Source: Lachnospiraceae bacterium (GTDB lineage: Bacteria > Bacillota > Clostridia > Lachnospirales > Lachnospiraceae). From it: DNA of 64,000 nucleotides. The position numbers were made by a program, and so were the translations under genes. Positions 35,984-44,624 of the stretch are shown here, one piece after another. Under the pieces are notes generated by a model, which was not told the DNA's origin, did no database searches, and worked only from the letters and a program-made list of their open reading frames with translations. The stretch spans positions 1 through 64,000 of the forward strand of contig JAFYAS010000005.1 of NCBI GenBank assembly GCA_017540605.1, written 5' to 3'. How positions within the stretch are numbered: position 1 is the first letter of the stretch; each line of letters starts with the position of its first letter.

Positions 35984-38824
35984 CTAACCCACCTTGGGTC
36001 CGGTCGCTTTTACCGTCTTGTTCTTAAGAGCTTCTCTTTGTTCAGCCACCTTTCTTTCGGCAGCTTTTCTTTGCTCTTTCTGCTTATTATACTGTTTGTT
36101 TAGATGATCACCAACACTCTTCTTAAAGCCCCTAAGAGACTTTATGATATCCTTCTCGGAAGCACCGGCAGAGATATTTTTGCAGAGGTTATCCACGATC
36201 TTCTCCGTCTTTGCAGTACCGGCCTCGGTACGAAGCCTTCCATGTATCTGAGGTATGGGAGTTAAACCCTGATTGTGAAGCTTCGTCTGAATATTGATAA
36301 GATCCTGATCTGTCATGTCTTTGATCTTACCTGTCATGATGCCTGCTGTCAATTCGCCGTAGTTCTTCATAAATGCATTGAGTTCCTTATTGTTGTCAAT
36401 CTGCTCAGTCCTATACTGATCATGCATAGAAGAGATAAAATCATATCTTACAATGTCCTTTATGCACTGCTGCTTCTCAGCCTTTGACAAAGGGGTCTTA
36501 TTTCTTGCCGCACCCTTAAGCTTATTCTCGGCATCAACACATTTGTTTAAGAAGCCCTTTAGTGTCATGGTGTCATTTACAAATTTCATCTCTTCAGGAC
36601 CAAGCTTTTCAGTCACAGCCTTATAAACCTCAGGATCCTTCTTTGCAAATTTTAGTGTCTTATCAAGCAACTCAGTGAAAACTGAATAATTGCCCGTCCT
36701 TTCAGTCATCTTATCACAGTGCATTGCCTCATAGTTGATCTCCTTGATACCGGTTGCAAGCATGTCCACAAGCGCCCTTTTATCACCCAACTTATATTGA
36801 TAAAGAGCACTCTTTGCTCTCTCTCTTGCAGGAGCGATGATCTTCTCTCCATAATGGTTGATACAGTTTTCTCTGTGGATATTCTGGATATCAACTGTAT
36901 ACATGGTTCTCATCTGCTTCATCTTGTCATACTTGGTGATATCAGGATGCTTTGTTTCGACCATTTCATCAGCCAGTCTATCGGGTATCTCATTCACATC
37001 CTGAACGGCTGCATAAGCCACAATAGCGAAATCCTCCTCGGATATACCGTTACACTCTAGGGGCTTGCAGGTTTTCTCCAATGAATCAGCAGTGATCATT
37101 TTTTTCTTCAGATGATATGGAATAAAGGCCGGAGTCTTGCTGTAATAATTAAGGATCTCCTTTACACCCTGATCAAAGGGGCGAACTGAGCCGGCAGCCA
37201 TATCATCCATTCTTGCGATCTTAAAGCCTTTTTCTGTAATTTCAGGCCACTTTTCGCGATCCTTATTGGTTTGATCTATATTCTTAACATATTCTCCACA
37301 GGTTGCAATGATATCGTTGGCAGCTTCATATCTCGTCTGACCCATCTTGGTTCCGGGCTTGAATTTCTTCAACTCTTTAAATATCTCTCTTTCCTGGTCT
37401 CTCCATTCCTTGGTTCCGGGCTTGACATCAGGATCGGTAAGCTTCGCTCTTACCTCTTTTTCGTATTTGCCGCTCTTTTTCTTCGTATAAGTGTGCGCAA
37501 TTTCAGATAACTCGCCTATAGCCTTCTTAAACCTGGGATCAGCATAGAGATCCTTCTCGGGATTGTTCTGAAGCAACTCTATAACTTCTTTTGCTTTATT
37601 CTTCAGTTCGCGCATCTCATCTGTATCTGTGTGAGAACCTACCCTGTGACCCGTATTTAGCTGCTTCAAAAACTTCTTTAAGGATTTTGCCATCTCATGC
37701 TTTTTTCTCTCATCGGCAGTAAGCGGAGTGACAAAGCTCTTAACTTCCCTTGACTTTTCAATAGACTGATAAACCTTAACCGCTGACACCTTGTTATATT
37801 CATATATAGGAGCCGCCAGATCCATCAAACGTTTTCTGTCTTCCATGGTGTTGACATAGGAATTCATGATGGTATCGCAGCGATTCTTCATATCCTTTTT
37901 TTCAACGGCAGGCATTTCTTCATCAGTCCGGACGCCTATACTTTTGTCAAGAAGTGCAACATCATGCAGGAACTGGAAATCATCAGGTGACCAGCCATGC
38001 TCCAAGGCTTTTATCTCCCTGTTTATCTGATCCAGTCTATTGCCACCGTATCTGGGGCCTGTCCAGTCCTTATATCCCTGACCACCATCTCTACCAAAAG
38101 GATAGATATTTTTAGTTTCCCCGTCAGCCGGCAATGCCACTATTTTTTCAAAGTATTCCTTCTGCCTTTTAAGATGATCATAGGTTGCAAGCTTATACTC
38201 TGTTTCCTGTGCTTCAGTAAGTGTACCGGCTTTTTTTGCCTTGAGATAAGGGATCATATACCTGTTTTCAAATGCAAGTCTATCCTCGTATTGCTCAACG
38301 AAGGGAGTTTGCGCCATATATCGCTCATATCTGTCTTCGTCTCTTTGAAATATCTCTTTGTCTTTAGTATCTTTTCCGTCTTTAAACAGTGGCAGAGGGA
38401 AATTGTTGAAGGTTCCGTTGGAATACATCGTCCCTAAATCGGATTCTTCAGCTATAAGATCCAAATCACCGCTTATTATTTTATTAAGATGATTCCTAAG
38501 AAGCACCTTGGTACGATGTATATAGGAATTCACAGGATGCTTATCATTTTTGATATCCTTATCGATCACCGCCAGTAGTTCAGCCACAGACTTTGAAGCA
38601 TTCTCTACGACCTTATCCTCCAACGGCTCATCAAGAGATTGTACCTTGGATTCAGCAAATGCGATTCCGGGGATCATTACAGCTAAATCGTTCAGCTGTT
38701 CAGCGTTTTCTCCAAAAACATCTCTCACAGCTGAAAAAGGTCCAATAAGCTTTGTGAGATAATTCTTGGTGATCACACCATGAAGCTTTATAGGTTTTAC
38801 ATCTATCTCTTCTACTTCCTTCAT
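35984..38824 (-). CDS. Giant modular protein, module B only (946 residues)
   Basis: This is a paralogue of the 9390 and 16574 genes, lacking module A. It starts MKEVEEIDVKPIKLHG, the acidic start, followed almost at once by the beginning of module B (VRDVFGENAEQLND). Further matches are FVEQYEDRLAFENRYMIPYL, ATYDHLKRQKEYFEK, GWSPDD, SHTDTDEMRELKNK, KPGTKMGQTRYEAAND, YYSKTPAFIPYH and RTMYTVD. The tail is TVKATGPKVG. Its existence shows that module B is an independent unit. I start it at the ATG at 38824 with AAAGGAG upstream; the 20-codon extension would overlap the promoter. It is monocistronic. Confidence 0.85.
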   Translation of the reverse strand: MKEVEEIDVKPIKLHGVITKNYLTKLIGPFSAVRDVFGENAEQLNDLAVMIPGIAFAESKVQSLDEPLEDKVVENASKSVAELLAVIDKDIKNDKHPVNSYIHRTKVLLRNHLNKIISGDLDLIAEESDLGTMYSNGTFNNFPLPLFKDGKDTKDKEIFQRDEDRYERYMAQTPFVEQYEDRLAFENRYMIPYLKAKKAGTLTEAQETEYKLATYDHLKRQKEYFEKIVALPADGETKNIYPFGRDGGQGYKDWTGPRYGGNRLDQINREIKALEHGWSPDDFQFLHDVALLDKSIGVRTDEEMPAVEKKDMKNRCDTIMNSYVNTMEDRKRLMDLAAPIYEYNKVSAVKVYQSIEKSREVKSFVTPLTADERKKHEMAKSLKKFLKQLNTGHRVGSHTDTDEMRELKNKAKEVIELLQNNPEKDLYADPRFKKAIGELSEIAHTYTKKKSGKYEKEVRAKLTDPDVKPGTKEWRDQEREIFKELKKFKPGTKMGQTRYEAANDIIATCGEYVKNIDQTNKDREKWPEITEKGFKIARMDDMAAGSVRPFDQGVKEILNYYSKTPAFIPYHLKKKMITADSLEKTCKPLECNGISEEDFAIVAYAAVQDVNEIPDRLADEMVETKHPDITKYDKMKQMRTMYTVDIQNIHRENCINHYGEKIIAPARERAKSALYQYKLGDKRALVDMLATGIKEINYEAMHCDKMTERTGNYSVFTELLDKTLKFAKKDPEVYKAVTEKLGPEEMKFVNDTMTLKGFLNKCVDAENKLKGAARNKTPLSKAEKQQCIKDIVRYDFISSMHDQYRTEQIDNNKELNAFMKNYGELTAGIMTGKIKDMTDQDLINIQTKLHNQGLTPIPQIHGRLRTEAGTAKTEKIVDNLCKNISAGASEKDIIKSLRGFKKSVGDHLNKQYNKQKEQRKAAERKVAEQREALKNKTVKATGPKVG

Positions 38825-38863
38825 AACTATCTCCTTTTTGTGGTATTTTTTTAAACTAACGCC

Positions 38864-38898
38864 ATTATACAATACAAAGTGCAACTAAAGTGCAACAA
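38864..38898 (-). promoter_or_regulatory. SARP-type promoter of the 35984 gene
   Basis: TTGTTGC (38892-38898) and TAGTTGC (38881-38887) at 11-bp period are followed by 11 bp (ACTTTGTATTG) and a consensus TATAAT (38864-38869) on the minus strand. It begins 26 bp after the stop of the 38924 gene, with no clear terminator between them. Confidence 0.77.
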
Positions 38899-38923
38899 GA
38901 AAAAATAAATGGCAAAAAATGGG

Positions 38924-41278
38924 TCACTTCACCTTCGGTGCTTTTTGATTGGCTCTTTCAACCATAGCATTGGCAGCTCTGTCCTCGTGATAGCTTGCAA
39001 GGGTCACGAACTTCGAAGAGCCCGGATTTGCCTTACGCTTACTGTTTATCTTTGCTACAAGCTTATCACTTTCAGCCTTTACTCCCGGAGTAAAATTCGT
39101 CATAACACCAAGTGCATCAAGAGCATTGTTGAATCTTGCTCTTCCGTCAGGGCCTGACCTTACTGTCTCCTTGTCCTTGGTATAGGTGCTTATGGCATTC
39201 ATCAGGTTCATATTTAGCTCGGATACAACCTTTGAGGCTGCCTCCTGATCCCTAACCATATTGAAGTCATACTTACCCTTCAAAGCAGTAAACTTTTGAA
39301 TAGAGCTATGAAGTCTTTTATACTCCGCACTTCTGTCCTTTGAGGGCATGAGATTTGCTGCAAGCTTACTCATCTTCTCAATATATTCACCCACATTGTT
39401 TGCGGGAACCGTATAAGGCTTTGCAAATATCTCTGTATAAGCCTCATGTGCATGCTCACTGTCTATAAGAGCTTTCTTAAGTGCATTAGGCTTACCTGTA
39501 AATGCAACAAAACCCGGATCCTTTTTTATACCTGCAGCGACCTTTCGTATTTCCTTTACACCGAACTTTACTGACCCATTCTTAAGCATATTGGCAGCTA
39601 TAGCCTTGGCAAGGCAGTCCTTCTGCTTTGCAGGATCAAGCTTTGATACATCCTCTCCTGTATGAAGACGGATATACTGATCGTAGCCCACGCTCTTATC
39701 ATATTTTTTTGCTAAATCATTCATAAACATGGGGGCAACCTTATCAAGAATGGCTTTCTCAAGCCTTGCTCCCTCACCTTCGGTCCAAGCCTCTATACCG
39801 GATACATGGGGATTACCCGAATGATCACGGGACAGCTGCTTATATTTTACATAGTCCTCTTTTGCTATACCCGCATTTTTAAATGTGGCATCAGCTCCGG
39901 CATCTATCATTTTAACAGCATATTTGCCGACAAAATCGTCCTGTACATTCATAAGCAAGGTATCGTCATCCGTAATATCCGGATTTCTAAAGTCATCGGC
40001 GATGGGACCATTGGCTTTTTCCGGATCCTTAGCTATCATTTCCTGAAGCTCTTCCCCGGTTATTCCCAGCTTTTTCCAGTAATCCTTTCTTGTGGTCTCC
40101 AAGGTAATTCCGGCCTTTTTTACAGCCGGATTATCCCAAGGATTTCCTTTTTTAAATTCCTCAGTAACAGCTCCACTAAGATCTTCTATCGCAACAATAT
40201 AGAGGGCGGGAAGAGTATTTCTCGAAAGATAATCTGCCTTCTTCTTACCGATCTTTCCCTCACCGGCATACTCTGCCCTATATTTGTCGCTATCCGCCTT
40301 CAATTTCACAGTGTACTCTGCCTGTATCTTGCCTATAGCTTTAAACACCTTATTATTTGAATCAAGGCTTTTATCTTTTATATATTCATCAAGGAAATTA
40401 TCCTTGAGAACGCTGAGAAGATCTTCCTTTTCCCTGGGAATAGTCTTGCCGTAAAGCTGCTGTTCTGCTACAGACTCAACGGAAAGATCACAAATAAACC
40501 TAAGCTTTTTCTCCATAGACCCAAGCCCTCTGTAAATATTTACATAACGGCTGATCTGCTCATCATAATCAGTAGTATTGACTTTCTTGTGATTATCATA
40601 GGGCTCATTAACAGCTCCCTTTCTTATCTCAAGATCAGATGCCTTCCTTCTTCTGATAAAATCCTTGCCATCCTTCCTGACCCAGTCCTCTATCCCTACG
40701 GTGTCATACTTCTTACCCGGAAGCGCTATAAGCTCTTCCTTTCCCTCTGCTGAAATCTTCAACTTACCTAAAAACTTGGAATATATGGCTGTCTCGAGTT
40801 TTTTCTCAGTCCATACCTTGGGCTCCACATTCTGATATGCGGTCTTTATATCGCCAAAGACATCAGCTATAGCTCTCTTATCATTACCTATACCTATGTT
40901 GTCGATCATCCAATAAGCCATCTTATCAGCGACCTCTTCCTCTTCATCAAGCTTGTCATAGGCAGTGACATACTCATCATAGAACTTATAGTCATTCTTT
41001 ATCTTCATCTCTCCCATAATCTCAAAGATGAGCTTATGATTTTCGGGACTTCCGTTGGTCACATAGGTATTGATGAATTGTGCCTTTAGAGCATCTGCTT
41101 CTTCCATATCACCCTCCGCTATGGATTTGTTCCTTTTGGCACCTATCAGATGCTTTTTAAGATCTACGATAAACTTAAGTCGGCTGGGAATATCCGAAAG
41201 CTCATTGTAAATTTCTGTATAGGTTTTCCTATCGTCCACATTTTCAATCTGATCATTATCATGTTCTACTTCTCTCAT
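38924..41278 (-). CDS. Giant modular protein, two module A copies plus module E (784 residues)
   Basis: Unrecognised family. It starts MREVEHDNDQIENV. Two degenerate module A copies lie in tandem. The first is at about residues 22-225 (YNELSDIPSRLKFIVDL, GIEDWVRKDG); the second is at about 245-500 (YRGLGSMEKKLRFICDL, GIEAWTEGEG). Module E follows with YDQYIRLHTGEDVSKLDP, RSAEYKRLHSSIQKF and RFNNALDALGVMTNFTPG, then a basic end (YHEDRAANAMVERANQKAP). This links the N-terminal module of the 9390 type with the C-terminal module of the 41285 type in one chain. It is second in the operon from 44494, 6 bp after the 41285 gene, so translation is probably coupled. Confidence 0.84.
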   Translation of the reverse strand: MREVEHDNDQIENVDDRKTYTEIYNELSDIPSRLKFIVDLKKHLIGAKRNKSIAEGDMEEADALKAQFINTYVTNGSPENHKLIFEIMGEMKIKNDYKFYDEYVTAYDKLDEEEEVADKMAYWMIDNIGIGNDKRAIADVFGDIKTAYQNVEPKVWTEKKLETAIYSKFLGKLKISAEGKEELIALPGKKYDTVGIEDWVRKDGKDFIRRRKASDLEIRKGAVNEPYDNHKKVNTTDYDEQISRYVNIYRGLGSMEKKLRFICDLSVESVAEQQLYGKTIPREKEDLLSVLKDNFLDEYIKDKSLDSNNKVFKAIGKIQAEYTVKLKADSDKYRAEYAGEGKIGKKKADYLSRNTLPALYIVAIEDLSGAVTEEFKKGNPWDNPAVKKAGITLETTRKDYWKKLGITGEELQEMIAKDPEKANGPIADDFRNPDITDDDTLLMNVQDDFVGKYAVKMIDAGADATFKNAGIAKEDYVKYKQLSRDHSGNPHVSGIEAWTEGEGARLEKAILDKVAPMFMNDLAKKYDKSVGYDQYIRLHTGEDVSKLDPAKQKDCLAKAIAANMLKNGSVKFGVKEIRKVAAGIKKDPGFVAFTGKPNALKKALIDSEHAHEAYTEIFAKPYTVPANNVGEYIEKMSKLAANLMPSKDRSAEYKRLHSSIQKFTALKGKYDFNMVRDQEAASKVVSELNMNLMNAISTYTKDKETVRSGPDGRARFNNALDALGVMTNFTPGVKAESDKLVAKINSKRKANPGSSKFVTLASYHEDRAANAMVERANQKAPKVK

Positions 41279-41284
41279 ATCTAC

Positions 41285-44200
41285 TTACCTCACTTTTTCT
41301 GATGTTATTTGAGCCTCGGCTGTCTTGGCCTTCTCCTTCTTTTTATTGGCATCTGCAGCACGCTCTGCTCCATAATTCTTGGTAAATGCATTCATATCTC
41401 TGTTGATGGTATCCTTACCCTTTCTGACCTCATTTATGTGGTCGATCACCTTCATGGTAGAGAGGTTGGTTCCCGGTGCATTCTTTGTGATCTCGGCAAG
41501 AACATCAAGAGCGTTGTTGAAGCTCTTTTTGCCCTTTTCAAAGGTTCTCACCTTCTCCTTGCCGTCAATATATGCAAGAGTCGCATCATAGAGCTCAATA
41601 TTCAGATTCCTTAATTTGTAATCCACATCCTCGCTCATATTTAATTCTGTTATAGCCTTTACACTCTTGTAAAACCGCTGATATTCGGCGCTTCGTCCGT
41701 CAGGCTTTGACATATTGTCAAGAATCTTCTTCATGGATTCCTGGTATGACTTTTGATTCTTCTTATCCATCTTAAATACAGTATCCTTTATCTTATCAAT
41801 AAATTCTACTGCCGACTCACCGTCTACCAGTCCTGATTTAAGTACGGAATCATCCTTGAGCCTTGAGAATACGTCAAGGGAATATGTCTGTCTAAGGCGT
41901 TTGGCAGCCTTTCTGACTTCCTCAACCTTGAAGGGCTTATCGCTCTTAGAAAGCTTTTCTGCCGCACATACCTTGGCGAGATTATCCATAAGCTCTTCCT
42001 TGTTTGCACCTGCACCTGAGCCTGTATGAAGAGTGATATAATTGTCATAGGTCTTTTCAAAGCCCTTTGAAGACTTTCTGATAGCCTCCTTTTCCTTCTG
42101 CTTCTTGGTAGCATCTTCTACAGCCTCACGGTATTTCTTCTCCTCTACTTCAGCGTTGTAGACACCCGGACAAAACATCTCATCCTTTTGGAAGCGACTC
42201 ATAGCCTTGCATTTTAAGAAATCCTGCTTTTTTACGATATCAAAGAAGGATTTTCCATCGTTGATCGTAGCGGTAAGCCCAATAAGCTCATTGTGAAGGC
42301 CCATGCAATCATAAATACCCTTATAAAGAGTCTCGGCATCCTTTTTAAGCTTCTCAGGATCACTGGTAGCATAATCAAGTCCAAATACCGCCGGCTCACT
42401 CTTTCCAAAGGCGTAGAGATAATCCTTGGCAAGTCTAATCTTATCTTTCTGAGGAAGGGTCTTAAAGTAGCTGTTGTCACAGATCTTTGCCTCAAGCTTT
42501 TCCATCTCACCTGATGCTTCAGCTGCTGACATATTCTTGAACTTGGTTGCTTCCTCTTCCTTTATTCCGGCAGATTCTTCCACAAGCTTCTTTTGATAGC
42601 TGCTCATAGCATCTTTATTTGCTTCATATAATTGGTCTTTTCTCTTTTGTTCCTTCAGCTCTTCGCTTATAAGGAGGCTTCTGACATCCTTCTTTTCCTG
42701 TATTCTCTTTTCTGCCTCAGGATCAAGATTCTCATTCTCAGGAAAGAGCTCTTTAAGCTCCTCTGCCTCTTTTTTGGCTTTCTTCCTTCTTTCAAGCTCT
42801 GCCTTCTTTTTCTCGGTGATCTCACCGGTATAAGAGCCGTATTTAGAGAAGTTGGAGCTTTCAATTTCGGCAACCCCTCTGATATGCGAAGAGTAATACG
42901 CTTTATCTTCTTCACTTGTATAGTCAAGATAGGTCTGCTTTAAAAGATTGCCATAGGCCATCTTCTGCATAAAGGGACTTTTAAGCTCATTTATGATATT
43001 CTCGCCACTTTTTAAGCTATGGCACATCTGCTCAAGAGGTCTTGTAACATCCAACATGTTCACATTTCTCTTGATCTCATTCAGATCATAAGGGTTATAT
43101 CCCGGAGTAATGATAGCGGTGTTTACAAGATAGCTCTGGCAAAGCTCCTTCTTGCTATGCTCTGAAAGCTTTTCAAATTCCTCCTGATCCAAAAAGATCT
43201 GCTCTATACGATCAACCTCGGCATATGCCTTATTTCTCTCAGCCATAACAGGCTCAGTCTCATTGTTGATCTTTTCTTCACTTTCCTTTAAGCTTGCAAC
43301 ATAGTCCTCTGCATCCTTGATCTCGGCATTAAATTCATCAAGGTCATTCTGATCTCTCATACTATAGCCTATGGTTCCCTCAAGCTCATCAGAAAGCTCG
43401 TCGAGGCTCTTGAGATTCTCCTCCAATGTCATCTCGGGAGCATCAACGGGTCTTAGCACATGTCCTCTCTCCCTGACACGCTCCTTTACCTTTTCGTTGG
43501 TGGGGAACAACTCCTCCTCATCAGCCTCAAGTACACTGTTCTCTGCTTCAAACTCAGCAGTATTGAAGCTCTCCTTAAGCTTTGCTGCAGCATTCAAGGA
43601 ATCAGCAAGCTTTTTGTATTCCTCCTCGTCCTCAGGGATAAATACATCATCACCCTTGATCTTATCGAATACTTCATCTTCAATCTCATTCAGATCATCT
43701 ATCATATCGTCAACTTCTGACTTTGCCTTTTTCTCTTCATTTAGGACCTTGTCGGCAGCTCTCTCAAAAATCTTTCTGCCTTCCTGTCTCTTATCATAGG
43801 CTGCAGTATTGCCCTTAAAAAGAGCTTCAACCTCATCCCTTTCAAGTATGGCATCAGCTTCTGCCTCAGCCTGATCAACTGCCTTATCAAGATCATCGAT
43901 GAAATCAAGGGCATCCTTATTGTCAGCTATAACCTTATCAAGATCTCCCTCAACAGTTTTATTCTTCTTAAGGTTTTCATCAACCATTTCATCCATACGA
44001 TCAAGGGATGCGCTTACATCATCAAGCTCTGCATTTCTTATTCGAATATTCTCAGCCACCTTCTCTGTCTTTTCTTTAATCACCTGACTTTTAAGCTTTG
44101 TATACTGTCCCTTCGATATAGAGGTTGCGAGGTTCTGTCTTGTAACTCCTATATCTGCACCACTCATACCGTTTATGTTGCTAAAAATATCACTTGCCAT

Positions 44201-44494
44201 CTGATCATCAGAAAGAAGTCCCAGACAGTCCTCTCCGTCTGCAACCTTATCAGCGATAGTTTTAAGAAGCTCGTCCATATTGTTCTCACCGAGCATGATA
44301 TCATAATACAATGACTCCCCCATATCTTCCTTATAACGGGAATCGCTCTTGACCTTTAGGAACAGATAATCCTTAAAGCTTTCCACCTTTTCTTCGTCTG
44401 AAAGTTTGCTAAAGCTCTCCTGATCCTTGAAGGAGTCCTCCATAGTCCTAAGATCAAATACATTCATTTTTTGAAGCTCGCTGAAATTTTTCAT
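41285..44494 (-). CDS. Giant coiled-coil protein with module E (1069 residues)
   Basis: Unrecognised family. It is very acidic over residues ~130-450, with long heptad-like stretches (SLDRMDEMVDENLKKNKTVE, KAKSEVDDMIDDLNEIEDEV). Three degenerate copies of a ~90-residue unit are visible: near residue 15 (MEDSFKDQESFSKLSDEEK), near 455 (IFLDQEEFEKLSEHSKKELC) and near 690 (AKICDNSYFKTLPQKDKIRL). Module E follows (YDNYITLHTGSGAG, GRSAEYQRFYKSVKA, SFNNALDVLAEITKNAPG), then AFTKNYGAERAADANKKK. No signal peptide, membrane segment or enzyme motif is seen. It is the first gene of a two-gene operon, with a SARP-type promoter 50 bp upstream. Confidence 0.84.
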   Translation of the reverse strand: MKNFSELQKMNVFDLRTMEDSFKDQESFSKLSDEEKVESFKDYLFLKVKSDSRYKEDMGESLYYDIMLGENNMDELLKTIADKVADGEDCLGLLSDDQMASDIFSNINGMSGADIGVTRQNLATSISKGQYTKLKSQVIKEKTEKVAENIRIRNAELDDVSASLDRMDEMVDENLKKNKTVEGDLDKVIADNKDALDFIDDLDKAVDQAEAEADAILERDEVEALFKGNTAAYDKRQEGRKIFERAADKVLNEEKKAKSEVDDMIDDLNEIEDEVFDKIKGDDVFIPEDEEEYKKLADSLNAAAKLKESFNTAEFEAENSVLEADEEELFPTNEKVKERVRERGHVLRPVDAPEMTLEENLKSLDELSDELEGTIGYSMRDQNDLDEFNAEIKDAEDYVASLKESEEKINNETEPVMAERNKAYAEVDRIEQIFLDQEEFEKLSEHSKKELCQSYLVNTAIITPGYNPYDLNEIKRNVNMLDVTRPLEQMCHSLKSGENIINELKSPFMQKMAYGNLLKQTYLDYTSEEDKAYYSSHIRGVAEIESSNFSKYGSYTGEITEKKKAELERRKKAKKEAEELKELFPENENLDPEAEKRIQEKKDVRSLLISEELKEQKRKDQLYEANKDAMSSYQKKLVEESAGIKEEEATKFKNMSAAEASGEMEKLEAKICDNSYFKTLPQKDKIRLAKDYLYAFGKSEPAVFGLDYATSDPEKLKKDAETLYKGIYDCMGLHNELIGLTATINDGKSFFDIVKKQDFLKCKAMSRFQKDEMFCPGVYNAEVEEKKYREAVEDATKKQKEKEAIRKSSKGFEKTYDNYITLHTGSGAGANKEELMDNLAKVCAAEKLSKSDKPFKVEEVRKAAKRLRQTYSLDVFSRLKDDSVLKSGLVDGESAVEFIDKIKDTVFKMDKKNQKSYQESMKKILDNMSKPDGRSAEYQRFYKSVKAITELNMSEDVDYKLRNLNIELYDATLAYIDGKEKVRTFEKGKKSFNNALDVLAEITKNAPGTNLSTMKVIDHINEVRKGKDTINRDMNAFTKNYGAERAADANKKKEKAKTAEAQITSEKVR

Positions 44495-44546
44495 ATTTAT
44501 CTACCTAACCTTTCCTAAAATAGCATAGTGTTTCCGCTTTTTCTAT

Positions 44547-44581
44547 AATCTAACACAGAGACGGCAACAAAAGCGCAACAA
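44547..44581 (-). promoter_or_regulatory. SARP-type promoter of the 44494-38924 operon
   Basis: Two TTGTTGC heptamers (44575-44581 and 44564-44570) at 11-bp period are followed by 11 bp (CGTCTCTGTGT) and TAGATT (44547-44552) with TGT as extended -10, on the minus strand. Confidence 0.77.
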
Positions 44582-44611
44582 AAAAATCAGCCACCCTTTC
44601 GAATGACTGAT
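44579..44611 (-). terminator. Terminator of the three-gene operon, fused to the next promoter
   Basis: On the minus strand ATCAGTCATTC-GAAA-GGGTGGCTGAT forms an 11-bp stem with a GNRA-type loop, followed by seven T that run directly into the first TTGTTGC heptamer of the next operon. Confidence 0.88.
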
Positions 44612-44624
44612 CTTTATACACATA

